Below, one piece after another: positions 5,948-14,095 of a stretch of 24,747 nucleotides of DNA (position 1 is its first letter; every line of letters starts with the position of its first letter). The stretch is from Planctomycetota bacterium (GTDB lineage Bacteria; Patescibacteriota; Patescibacteriia; Patescibacteriales; UBA12465): the NCBI GenBank assembly GCA_025453315.1, contig JALOQQ010000005.1, positions 1 to 24,747 on the forward strand. The letters are read 5' to 3'. The notes below the pieces were generated by a model. That model saw only the letters and a list, made by a program, of their open reading frames with translations. It was not told the DNA's origin and did no database searches. A program made the translations under genes and the position numbers.

Positions 5948-8011
5948 ATGCGCGAAATTATCACCAAAGTTAGGAAAAGATCAGGGGAAATTGTTGATTT
6001 CACCCAAGATAAAATTACTAAGGCTATAAGTAATGCCGCTAAGTCAGTAGAAATAGATGATGAAGATTTGGTGATTAAATTGAGTAATGAGGTCGTTGAA
6101 AAAATTAGAAATAAGTTTCATATCAATACTATTCCAGCAGTAGAAGAAGTTCAGGATGTGGTAGAAGATGTATTAATTCTGAATCGTCAGGCTAAAATTG
6201 CTAAAGCTTATATTATTTATCGTGATCAGCATAGGCAATTACGTGATATTAATAAAGGTGTTTCTGATGAGAAGTTAATGGAAGATTATTTGGGACAAGC
6301 TGATTGGCGCTTAAAAGAGAATAGTAACATGAGTTTTTCAGTTCAAGGTTTAAATAATTATATTGCTTCTTCAATATCTGCTCGTTACTGGTTAAATAAA
6401 TTATATCCGGTTGAAATTAGAAACGCTCATATTAATGGTGATTTTCATATTCATGATTTAGGGTTGTTAGCTCCTTACTGTTGCGGTTGGGATTTAAAAG
6501 ATTTATTAATAAGAGGTTTTGGTGGTGTTAGAGAAAAAGTTCAGAGTAAAGCACCAAAACATTTTAGAAGTGCTTTAGGTCAAATTGTTAATTTTTTCTA
6601 CACTCTTCAAGGTGAAGCGGCTGGTGCTCAAGCTTTTGCTAATTTTGATACTTATTTAGCTCCCTTTATCCGTTATGATGGTTTGAGTTTTAAAGATGTA
6701 AAACAGTGCTTACAAGAGTTCATGTTTAATGTTAATGTACCAACCAGAGTTGGTTTTCAAACCCCTTTTACTAACATCACCCTTGATGTTACGCCATCTA
6801 AATTAATCGGAGAAGAGAATGTTATTATTGGTGGTGAAGTTAAAAATGAAAAATATAAAGATTTTCAAGCTGAAATGGATATTTTTAATCAGGCTTTTGG
6901 TGAGGTAATGTTAGAAGGTGATTCTACTGGTCGTGTTTTTGGCTTTCCTATTCCTACTTATAATATTGATAAGAATTTTGATTGGCAGCGTCCTTGTTTA
7001 AAACCTCTTTGGGAAATGACCGCTAAATATGGCATCCCTTATTTTTCTAACTTTGTTAATTCTGACATGGATAGAGATGATGCTAGAAGTATGTGTTGTC
7101 GTTTGCGTTTAGATAATAGAGAGTTAAGAAAAAGAGGTGGCGGTTTATTTGGTGCTAACCCTTTAACTGGTTCTTTAGGCGTAGTAACTATTAATATGGC
7201 TCGCTTAGGATATCTTTCTAAAGATAAGGCTGAATTTAAAGAGAGACTTTTTAAATTAATGGATTTAGCTAAAGAAAGTTTGGAAATTAAAAGGAAAATC
7301 GTTGAAAAATTTACTGAAGGAGGTTTATATCCTTATTCCATGCATTATCTTCAAGATATTCACGAACGTTTTGGTTCTTATTGGAAAAACCATTTTAATA
7401 CCATTGGTATTAATGGTATGAATGAGGCCCTGGAAAATCTTTTAGGTGAAAGTACTGCCACTGAAGAAGGTAAAAAGTTTACAATTGAAATTTTAGAGAT
7501 CATGCGTAATAGACTCTTGGATTATCAGGAAGAGACCGGAAACCTTTTCAACTTAGAGGCTACTCCCGGAGAAGGTTGTACCTATCGTTTCGCTAAAAAA
7601 GACAAAGAACTGTACCCTGAAATTAAATGTGCTAATAATGAAGCTGTAACAACTAAAGGAGCTGATCCTTATTATACTAATTCTACTCATTTACCAGTTA
7701 ATTTTACTGATGACATTTTTTCCGCTTTAGATTTACAAGATGAATTACAAACTAAATATACTGGCGGTACCGTTTTACATGGTTATCTTGGTGAAAGAAT
7801 TAATGACCCCGAAACTGCTAAAAGCTTGGTAAAGAAGATTATTGAAAATTATAAATTACCATACTTTACCATTACCCCAACTTTTTCCATTTGTCCAAAA
7901 CATGGTTATTTATCAGGAGAACATAAATATTGTCCTAAATGTGATGAAGAAATTGGTTATGTGGAAATAGCGGACGTGGCTGAAGAATTGCATGCCGGTG
8001 AATTAAAATAG
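5948..8011 (+). CDS. nrdD: Anaerobic (class III) ribonucleoside-triphosphate reductase, large part lacking the glycyl-radical domain
   Basis: NrdD reduces ribonucleotides to deoxyribonucleotides by radical chemistry. The 687-residue product has an N-terminal ATP-cone (~1-95), the ten-stranded barrel with FHIHDLGLLAPYCCGWDL (Cys 178/179) and ARSMCCRLRLDNREL (Cys 383/384), which are the expected active-site cysteine regions, and the C-terminal zinc site CPKH/CPKC (649-665). It then ends after 22 acidic residues. The Gly radical loop (RVxGY type) and the following segment that normally complete the protein are absent; they are encoded by the next gene. The 93 bases between hold five in-frame stops, so this is not a single nonsense mutation or frameshift. 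It lies 19 bases after nrdR. Confidence 0.95.
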   Translation: MREIITKVRKRSGEIVDFTQDKITKAISNAAKSVEIDDEDLVIKLSNEVVEKIRNKFHINTIPAVEEVQDVVEDVLILNRQAKIAKAYIIYRDQHRQLRDINKGVSDEKLMEDYLGQADWRLKENSNMSFSVQGLNNYIASSISARYWLNKLYPVEIRNAHINGDFHIHDLGLLAPYCCGWDLKDLLIRGFGGVREKVQSKAPKHFRSALGQIVNFFYTLQGEAAGAQAFANFDTYLAPFIRYDGLSFKDVKQCLQEFMFNVNVPTRVGFQTPFTNITLDVTPSKLIGEENVIIGGEVKNEKYKDFQAEMDIFNQAFGEVMLEGDSTGRVFGFPIPTYNIDKNFDWQRPCLKPLWEMTAKYGIPYFSNFVNSDMDRDDARSMCCRLRLDNRELRKRGGGLFGANPLTGSLGVVTINMARLGYLSKDKAEFKERLFKLMDLAKESLEIKRKIVEKFTEGGLYPYSMHYLQDIHERFGSYWKNHFNTIGINGMNEALENLLGESTATEEGKKFTIEILEIMRNRLLDYQEETGNLFNLEATPGEGCTYRFAKKDKELYPEIKCANNEAVTTKGADPYYTNSTHLPVNFTDDIFSALDLQDELQTKYTGGTVLHGYLGERINDPETAKSLVKKIIENYKLPYFTITPTFSICPKHGYLSGEHKYCPKCDEEIGYVEIADVAEELHAGELK

Positions 8012-8091
8012 TTTTTAAATTAAATATTAAAATTTCAAATATACTAATAATTTTAAACAAACCATTTGTTATTTTATAAAAAATAGCAAAA

Positions 8092-8097
8092 GGGAGG
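8092..8097 (+). promoter_or_regulatory. Strong ribosome binding site of the glycyl-radical gene
   Basis: GGGAGG lies 7 bases before ATG 8105. The neighbouring nrdR, nrdD and nrdG starts have no comparable site, which suggests that this short gene is translated more strongly than the large subunit. Confidence 0.75.
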
Positions 8098-8104
8098 AAA
8101 AAAT

Positions 8105-8269
8105 ATGAGTCCAATTCAAACTCAAAGACAAGAATGTATCGTTTACAGCCGAGTAGTCGGTTGGTTAACCCCAGTTAAGAATTATAATAAAGGTAAGGCC
8201 GCTGAATATAAAGACAGAAAAACATTTAAGGTTGGTGGTGGTTGTGGTTCTTGCGGTTGCGATAAATAA
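8105..8269 (+). CDS. Free-standing glycyl-radical domain of class III ribonucleotide reductase (54 aa)
   Basis: The product contains YSRVVGWLTPVKNYNKGK and EYKDRKTF, which is the C-terminal glycyl-radical segment of NrdD (usual form YSRVVGYYRP...W..GK..E...R). The radical Gly would be residue 19 in RVVGW. The start is the ATG preceded by GGGAGG; the stop is TAA at 8267-8269. The gene lies between nrdD, which lacks this segment, and nrdG, whose product would install the radical. The tail GGGCGSCGCDK carries three closely spaced cysteines (47, 50, 52). The simplest reading is that the two polypeptides assemble into one active reductase. By analogy, GrcA/YfiD is a separate radical domain that rescues pyruvate formate-lyase, but there the parent enzyme still has its own. 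Confidence 0.9.
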   Translation: MSPIQTQRQECIVYSRVVGWLTPVKNYNKGKAAEYKDRKTFKVGGGCGSCGCDK

Positions 8270-8366
8270 TTTATAATAGGATTTTTTGGGATAATTTTTC
8301 CCATTAATTAGGATTTTAATCAGTTCCTAGAATTTGAATCAGTATTCCTTAAAATCCCTTAATCCT

Positions 8367-9089
8367 ATGCGTATCGGTGGCTTAGAAAAATTAACACTTA
8401 TTGATTACCCAGATCATATTGCCGCTATTGTTTTTACTTCAGGATGTAATTTCCGTTGCCACTTTTGTTACAACCCTATGCTTGTCTGGCCCAACGTGTC
8501 AGACGATAAAAATATAGAAAAAGGCTATCCTTCTATTTCAGAGGAAAGCCTTTTTCTTTTTTTACAAGAAAGAGTCGGCAAATTAGACGGTGTTGTTGTA
8601 ACTGGCGGCGAACCAACTTTACATAATGATTTACCAAAGTTTATTAAGAAAATAAAAGCCTTAGGATATGATATAAAGCTTGATTCTAATGGCACTAATC
8701 CAGAAATGTTAAAAAAATTAATAACCACTAAATTAATTGATTATATTGCCATGGACATTAAAGCGCCTTTAGCTAAATACGAAGCTGTTGTTGGTGTGCC
8801 AGTTGATTTTAATAAAATCAAAAAAAGTGTTACAATAATAAAAACTAGCGGATTACCTTATGAATTTAGAACAACCATTGTTCCGGGATTACTAGAAAAG
8901 AAAGATATTGCTATTATGGGTAAAGAACTGATTGTTGGAGCTGAAAAATGGTATTTACAAAAATTTAAATCCGACACAGAACTGGTTAATTCTCAGTGGC
9001 GTAATCAGAAATCTTTTACTAGTAAAGATATGGAAGAAATGGCTAGTATTGGTGGAGAGTATTCTAAATTGTGTGTTTTTAGAGGATAG
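8367..9089 (+). CDS. nrdG: Anaerobic ribonucleotide reductase activating protein, radical SAM
   Basis: This 240-residue radical-SAM protein begins MRIGGLEKLTLIDYPDHIAAIVFTSGCNFRC, the usual start of the long-form NrdG/pyruvate-formate-lyase-activase-like family. The [4Fe-4S] cysteines are C27, C31 and C34 (CxxxCxxC). VVTGGEPT is the GGE SAM-binding motif, and DSNGT and DIKAP follow. ATG 8367 is preferred to an in-frame TTG at 8334 because the family homology begins there; neither has a ribosome binding site. It should generate the glycyl radical on the small protein at 8105-8269. A weak TGGGA/TCCCA stem lies in the gap before it (8285-8305), so some uncoupling from the upstream genes is possible. 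Confidence 0.92.
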   Translation: MRIGGLEKLTLIDYPDHIAAIVFTSGCNFRCHFCYNPMLVWPNVSDDKNIEKGYPSISEESLFLFLQERVGKLDGVVVTGGEPTLHNDLPKFIKKIKALGYDIKLDSNGTNPEMLKKLITTKLIDYIAMDIKAPLAKYEAVVGVPVDFNKIKKSVTIIKTSGLPYEFRTTIVPGLLEKKDIAIMGKELIVGAEKWYLQKFKSDTELVNSQWRNQKSFTSKDMEEMASIGGEYSKLCVFRG

Positions 9090-9106
9090 ACAATTAATTT
9101 TAAAAT

Positions 9107-9397
9107 ATGACTATGGATATTGATCAAGAAAATGTTTTACCTAAAGTTGGGGAAAATAATAATTCAGAAGATTTTAAAAAGATATTACAGGAAAATTCAG
9201 AATTAATTAAAGAATTAGCTGAAGATGTTAAATATATAAAAAAATACATTTTTTGGCAAAAAATTAGAGCCTTTATTTATTTAATAATAATTATTGCTCC
9301 AATTATTTTTGGTTTTATTTTTTTACAACCTTATTTGCAAGGGTTGGATAAAACTTTAAGCACTTACACAGATTTATTAAATAGTGTTTCCAAGTAG
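9107..9397 (+). CDS. Small coiled-coil membrane protein, function unknown
   Basis: The 96-residue product has an acidic N-terminus, a probable amphipathic helix (about 22-47, KILQENSELIKELAEDVKYI) and one strong membrane segment (about 53-75, IRAFIYLIIIIAPIIFGFIFL), then a short polar tail. It starts 17 bases after nrdG and stops 12 bases before the large ATPase, so it is probably co-transcribed with one or both. Small proteins of this build are common in Patescibacteria. I do not recognise a specific family. Confidence 0.7.
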   Translation: MTMDIDQENVLPKVGENNNSEDFKKILQENSELIKELAEDVKYIKKYIFWQKIRAFIYLIIIIAPIIFGFIFLQPYLQGLDKTLSTYTDLLNSVSK

Positions 9398-9409
9398 TTT
9401 AATTATTCT

Positions 9410-11725
9410 ATGGCTAACAACAATAATCCAATTACTCTTTTTGGATTAACAACTTTTCGTAACCAGTACCGTAAATTTGGTATTAAAGCCGATGATCGTC
9501 GTCGTCATATGTATTTGATTGGTAAAACTGGTATGGGTAAGTCAACAATTTTGGAAAATATGATTGTTGCTGATATTCGTGATGGTAATGGTGTGGCCGT
9601 AGTTGATCCTCATGGTGATTTAGCAGAAAAAATTATTGAATTTGTCCCAACTAATCGTATAAATGATGTAATCTATTTTAATCCTGCCGATATCGATTAT
9701 CCTATTGCTTTTAATATTGTTGAACAAGTAGACGAACATTTGCGTCACTTAGTTGCTTCTGGTTTAATCGGTGTTTTTCAGAAATTATGGGCTGATTCCT
9801 GGGGTCCTCGTTTGGAATATATTTTGCGTAACGCAATTTTAGCAATTTTAGATTATCCAGGTTCAACTTTGTTGGGCGTAGTTCGTATTTTGTCTGATAA
9901 AATTTTTAGAAAAAAGGTAGTTTCTAATGTTCAGGATCCAGTAGTTAAAGCTTTTTGGGAAAAGGAGTTTGCTAGTTATGCCGACAAATTTGCCTCAGAA
10001 GCCGTATCACCTATTCAAAACAAGGTTGGTCAATTTCTTTCCAGTTCTTTTATGAGAAATATCGTTGGTCAAGTTAAATCCTCTATTGATATGAGAAAAG
10101 TTATGGATGAGGGTAAAATTTTAATTATGAACTTGAGTAAAGGTAGAATTGGTGAAGATAACTCAGCTCTTTTAGGCGCCATGATGATTACTAAAATCCA
10201 ATTAGCAGCCATGAGCAGAGTTGATATTACTGAAGAAGAGCGAAAAGATTTTTATCTTTATATTGATGAATTTCAAAATTTTACCACCGACAGTTTCGCT
10301 AATATTTTATCGGAAGCCAGAAAATATCGCCTTTGTCTAATTATGGCTCATCAATATATTGAACAGCTTAATGAAAAAGTAAAACCGGCTGTTTTTGGTA
10401 ATGTTGGTACTTTAGTAGTGTTTAGAGTTGGTGCGGCCGATGCCGAAGAATTAGTAAAAGAATTTACTCCAGTATTTTTAGAGGAAGATATTGTTAATTT
10501 ACCTAAATACGAAATGTATCTTAAACTTATGATCGACGGAGTTGCCTCAGCTCCATTTTCCGCTAAAGGCATGCCCCCTTTAAGAAGTGATGAAAAAACC
10601 GGTAATGTTGAAAAAGTTATTCGTTCTTCACGAGAACGTTATGCTACCCCTAAAGAAATTGTTGAGGAAAAAATTAGGCGTTGGCATGAAAATTTAGAAG
10701 AAGAAGAGCAAAAAGCTAAGGGCGATCATGGGCAAAAAAAAGCTCCCTTTCCTAGCAAATATGAAGGAGGTTCTCCAAATGTTCAGGGCGGGACATCAGC
10801 TATTCAAAACAATCATCAAAATACAATACCACGTAATTTTGTAAGTGCTGGTAATAATTTTCCAAATAATTATAAGGCACCTTTAATACGAAGTAATCCA
10901 GCTGCCAGTGAGGCGACTAATAAACCCGTCTTTAATAGAAATGCTATCGGCAATACTAACACCCCCTCGGTTGCGCCTTCGGTTAATTTTCCTTCAGCTA
11001 GTTCAATTCCAACAAGTGTTTCTTCAGTAATTTCTCCAACTAGTTCTAATAACTTATCCAATTCTAATAACTCATCCAACTCATCAAATAACCCATCAAT
11101 TTCTGTTAAGCCAGCTTTTATAGTAAAACCGGTTCCAGCCCCAGAGGTACAAGTTGAACCAAAGGGCTTTGAATCGATTTGTGGCTCTTGTGGCAAGAAA
11201 ACTTATACTTCTTTTAAACCCGACGGTGTTAGACCGGTTTATTGTAAAGAATGTCTTTTAAAAAATAGAGCTGAAAAACAGAAAGAATTAGAACAACGCC
11301 AAGAAAAAAAGAAAAAAGAACAGGAAAAAACTAAAGAAATGGAAGTGGTTAAACAATTAGAAGAAGAAAAAAGACAAGCCTATGTTGATAAAATGTTTAA
11401 TAACTTAGCTGATAGTTCTTCGGAAATTATAAAATTAGCCGAAGAAGATACTAATACAGAAGAAACAGTTGTTCCGGAAAAAGAAGTTCCTAGTCTTTCT
11501 TTACAGACTTTAAATAATATTCGTCCAGTAGATTTTCGTGGACGAGAAATAAAAGTCGTTCCCGTAATTAATAATAATGAAGAAGAAGAGATTGAAGAAA
11601 AAGATAAGACAGTAGAAGATGATAGAAAAAAAGATAATAAAGCAAAAGAACAAACGCCAGTTATTTTAACGAAAAATGATGCTCAAGAACTAAGCGAAGG
11701 TGAAACAATTATTATTCAAAATTAA
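9410..11725 (+). CDS. VirD4/TraG-like ATPase with a C-terminal CxxC-x17-CxxC zinc ribbon
   Basis: The N-terminal ~430 residues form a type IV coupling-protein-like (TrwB/TraD/HerA superfamily) ATPase: Walker A GKTGMGKST (38-46), DPHGDL, the segment IYFNPADIDYPIAFNI, Walker B FYLYIDEFQN (Asp 286, Glu 287) and the sensor-like LIMAHQYIEQL. Next comes a ~130-residue Asn/Ser/Pro-rich linker, a zinc ribbon with Cys at 591, 594, 612 and 615 (spacing exactly 17), a Lys/Glu coiled coil (~620-660) and an acidic tail. No transmembrane helices are evident, unlike most VirD4 proteins. It probably moves or remodels DNA or a pilus-type machine; no relaxase or mating genes are nearby. Confidence 0.85.
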   Translation: MANNNNPITLFGLTTFRNQYRKFGIKADDRRRHMYLIGKTGMGKSTILENMIVADIRDGNGVAVVDPHGDLAEKIIEFVPTNRINDVIYFNPADIDYPIAFNIVEQVDEHLRHLVASGLIGVFQKLWADSWGPRLEYILRNAILAILDYPGSTLLGVVRILSDKIFRKKVVSNVQDPVVKAFWEKEFASYADKFASEAVSPIQNKVGQFLSSSFMRNIVGQVKSSIDMRKVMDEGKILIMNLSKGRIGEDNSALLGAMMITKIQLAAMSRVDITEEERKDFYLYIDEFQNFTTDSFANILSEARKYRLCLIMAHQYIEQLNEKVKPAVFGNVGTLVVFRVGAADAEELVKEFTPVFLEEDIVNLPKYEMYLKLMIDGVASAPFSAKGMPPLRSDEKTGNVEKVIRSSRERYATPKEIVEEKIRRWHENLEEEEQKAKGDHGQKKAPFPSKYEGGSPNVQGGTSAIQNNHQNTIPRNFVSAGNNFPNNYKAPLIRSNPAASEATNKPVFNRNAIGNTNTPSVAPSVNFPSASSIPTSVSSVISPTSSNNLSNSNNSSNSSNNPSISVKPAFIVKPVPAPEVQVEPKGFESICGSCGKKTYTSFKPDGVRPVYCKECLLKNRAEKQKELEQRQEKKKKEQEKTKEMEVVKQLEEEKRQAYVDKMFNNLADSSSEIIKLAEEDTNTEETVVPEKEVPSLSLQTLNNIRPVDFRGREIKVVPVINNNEEEEIEEKDKTVEDDRKKDNKAKEQTPVILTKNDAQELSEGETIIIQN

Positions 11726-11731
11726 TTATTT

Positions 11732-11759
11732 ATCTCTGTTTTTAAAAACAGAGATTTTG
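11732..11759 (+). terminator. Perfect palindromic terminator after the ATPase gene
   Basis: The 24 bases 11732-11755 are a perfect inverted repeat (ATCTCTGTTTTT and its complement) followed by TTTT. It lies 6 bases past the ATPase stop and ends just before the exonuclease ATG at 11763, so the exonuclease would need readthrough or a promoter inside the palindrome region. Confidence 0.7.
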
Positions 11760-11762
11760 TAA

Positions 11763-12347
11763 ATGAACATGTTTTTATTTTTTGATACAGAAACCACCGG
11801 TTTACCTAAAAATTATCAAGCCCCAATTGAAGACTTGCAAAATTGGCCACGTTTGGTGCAAATAGCTTGGCAACGCTACAATGATCAGGGAGGATTAATT
11901 GAAAGTCGAAACTATATTATTAAACCAAATGGTTTTGTAATTCCGGAAGAAGTAGCTAAAATTCATCGTATTAGCACCGAGCGTGCCCTTAAAGAAGGTA
12001 TTCCTTTAGAAGAAGCTTTATTTGATTTTTCTTTTCATTTAGATAATGCACAGCTTCTCATTGCTCATAATATTAATTTTGATGAGAAAATAGTGGGTGC
12101 GGAATTTTTGCGTACTGGTTTAAAAAATAATTTAGCTAGTATTAAAAAGTTTTGTACTATGCAGGAGTCAGTAAATTTTTGTCGTATTCCTACTCCACGT
12201 GGTTATTTTAAATGGCCCAATTTAACCGAATTACATCAACAGCTTTTCGGTGAAGATTTTAATGATGCCCATGATGCCGCTTACGATGTTAATGCTTGCG
12301 CGCGTTGTTTTTTTGAATTAAGAAAAAGAGGTGTTTTTAAATTCTAG
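11763..12347 (+). CDS. DEDDh 3'-5' exonuclease, DnaQ-like
   Basis: This 194-residue stand-alone exonuclease of the DNA polymerase III epsilon type has all five catalytic residues: D8 and E10 (FFDTETTG), D107 (AHNINFD), H170 and D175 (HDAAYDVNA). Such proteins degrade single-stranded DNA or proofread. No polymerase domain is fused. Two ATG codons (11763 and 11769) are possible; the first is used here. It sits a few bases after the preceding terminator. Confidence 0.88.
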   Translation: MNMFLFFDTETTGLPKNYQAPIEDLQNWPRLVQIAWQRYNDQGGLIESRNYIIKPNGFVIPEEVAKIHRISTERALKEGIPLEEALFDFSFHLDNAQLLIAHNINFDEKIVGAEFLRTGLKNNLASIKKFCTMQESVNFCRIPTPRGYFKWPNLTELHQQLFGEDFNDAHDAAYDVNACARCFFELRKRGVFKF

Positions 12348-12410
12348 TTTACTTTTTTGGTTTGATTAAAAATTAGATTGGTTATTTTAAAGGTAAAATT
12401 ATTATTTTAT

Positions 12411-14012
12411 ATGGATTATCTTAAAATAGGACGAGCTACAGAACTAAGCGGAAAAGATAAGGTGGTTTATCGCATATTAGAAATAATCCCAGGTTTTTTT
12501 TCCTTGGGTAGTCTTTTGGCGTTACTTATTCTTTCTTATTTTAAACCAACTCTGGTGGCTTATTTTATTATTGCTTTTAACGTTTATTGGTTACTTTTAG
12601 TTATCTTTTTAGCTATTTATTTAATATCTTCCTATAGTAAAATGAAACGTAATTTAACTATTAATTGGGAGGAAAAATGTCGTGAATTAAATCAACAAAG
12701 TGTTGTTAATTATGAACATCAAGGAACTGTTCAGCCTCTTTATAAAAGTGGTTGGACTTGGAATGATGTTACTCATTTAATTATTTTGCCAGTTTATCAA
12801 GAAAGTATTGAAATAATTGAGACTTGTTTAGATAGTTTATTAAACGATGGCTTTCCAGCAAAAAAAATGATAGTGGTTCTTACTATTGAAGAAAGAGCCG
12901 GCATCGAAGCGAAAGAACGCGGTGAAATTATTGTTAAGAAGTATAATCAAAAATTTAGAAATTTTATTTTTACTATTCATCCTGACGGTTTAGTTGGTGA
13001 AATGAAAGTAAAGGGAGCTAATCAGGCTTGGGGTGCGCAGGAAGTTAAAAGAGAAGTAATAGATAAAGAAAAACTGGATTATAACAAAATTTTAGTTAGT
13101 GTTTTTGATATTGATACGGTTGTTAAACCAGGTTACTTTTTTTCTTTGACTTATAAATTTTTAACTGTTTACGACCCTTATCGTGCTAGCTATCAACCAA
13201 TACCGATGTATCATAATAATATTTGGGAAGCACCGTTTTTTTCACGAGTGGCGGCTACCTCTAATACTTTTTGGCAAATGATGATGCAAATTAGACAAGA
13301 AAAGTTGGTTACTTATTCTTCTCACTCTATGACCTTTAAGGCTTTAGCGGAAATTGGTTTTTGGTCAACCCATATGGTTAGTGAGGATTCTCGTATTTTT
13401 TGGCACTGTTTAATGTATTATAATGGTGATTATCGAGTTGAGCCTTTATACCACACCGTGTCTATGGACGTTACGATGGATCGTAACTTCTGGCGCACAG
13501 CTCGGAATCTTTATAAACAACAACGTCGTTGGGCTTGGGGTGCTGAAAATATTCCTTTTTTGATTTTTAATAGTTTTAAGCGTTGGCAGGCAATAAAAAA
13601 TAATCATAAATTAGGAAGAATTATTAAACATGCCTTTATTCAGATATACGGCTTTCATTCTTGGGGAACCAATGCTTTAATTATTGCCGTAGTTGGTTGG
13701 ATGCCTCTTATTTTAGGTGGCGAGCGTTTCAATACCACGGTTCTTTCTGGAAATTTACCAGGTATTTCTAGTTTATTAATGAACTTGGCCATGATCGGTT
13801 TAATATTATCAGCGATAGTTTCTAATTTACTTTTACCACCAATGCCCGCCCATTATAATTTTAAAAACAAATTATTATTGATTTTAGAGTGGATGTTTGT
13901 TCCTTTTTCAGTGGTTATTTTTGGTGCCATTCCTTGTTTAGATGCGCAAGCTAGGTTAATGTTTGGCAAATATATGGGTTTTTGGATTACACCCAAAGAA
14001 AGAAAAGTTTAA
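12411..14012 (+). CDS. Membrane glycosyltransferase, GT2 cellulose-synthase-like
   Basis: The product (533 residues) has two N-terminal membrane helices (about 27-70), a cytoplasmic GT-A domain (~115-400) and three or four C-terminal membrane helices. Visible motifs are ILPVYQES, the DxD sequence VFDIDT (Asp 233, 235), EDSRIFW (325-326) and QQRRW (370-374), matching the D, DxD, D, QxxRW pattern of processive family-2 enzymes such as cellulose and hyaluronan synthases. ATG 12411 is preferred to an upstream in-frame TTG (12378) because GGTAAAAT just before it looks like a -10, which would put the TTG outside the transcript. It probably makes a surface polysaccharide. Sugar specificity cannot be read. 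Confidence 0.85.
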   Translation: MDYLKIGRATELSGKDKVVYRILEIIPGFFSLGSLLALLILSYFKPTLVAYFIIAFNVYWLLLVIFLAIYLISSYSKMKRNLTINWEEKCRELNQQSVVNYEHQGTVQPLYKSGWTWNDVTHLIILPVYQESIEIIETCLDSLLNDGFPAKKMIVVLTIEERAGIEAKERGEIIVKKYNQKFRNFIFTIHPDGLVGEMKVKGANQAWGAQEVKREVIDKEKLDYNKILVSVFDIDTVVKPGYFFSLTYKFLTVYDPYRASYQPIPMYHNNIWEAPFFSRVAATSNTFWQMMMQIRQEKLVTYSSHSMTFKALAEIGFWSTHMVSEDSRIFWHCLMYYNGDYRVEPLYHTVSMDVTMDRNFWRTARNLYKQQRRWAWGAENIPFLIFNSFKRWQAIKNNHKLGRIIKHAFIQIYGFHSWGTNALIIAVVGWMPLILGGERFNTTVLSGNLPGISSLLMNLAMIGLILSAIVSNLLLPPMPAHYNFKNKLLLILEWMFVPFSVVIFGAIPCLDAQARLMFGKYMGFWITPKERKV

Positions 14013-14047
14013 CAATCACCGACGGTCTAATAATTTTTTAAATAGTC

Positions 14048-14084
14048 TATAATAATTTTAAAAGAAAAAGTTTAATGGTAAAAT
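14048..14084 (+). promoter_or_regulatory. Candidate promoters of the P-type ATPase gene
   Basis: TATAAT at 14048-14053 and an extended -10, TGG-TAAAAT, at 14076-14084 lie in the 83-base gap before the ATG at 14096. The second would give an almost leaderless mRNA, which fits the absence of a ribosome binding site. Confidence 0.35.
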
Positions 14085-14095
14085 AATTTTAATTT

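Noticed and set aside
8012..8104. Self-splicing intron or intein remnant between the two nrdD parts
   Set aside because: Ninety-three AT-rich bases are far too short for a group I or II intron, and no intein motifs are present at either edge.
8009..8107. nrdD broken by a nonsense mutation or frameshift
   Set aside because: Five in-frame stops lie between the two parts, the downstream part has an ATG with a strong GGGAGG site, and both coding parts are intact.
8280..8305. Terminator between the glycyl-radical gene and nrdG
   Set aside because: The TGGGA/TCCCA stem is only five pairs and lacks a following T-run; it is at most a weak pause.
10870..11196. 108-codon - strand open frame rich in Leu/Glu
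   Set aside because: It is the antisense shadow of the Asn/Ser-rich linker of the VirD4-like ATPase.
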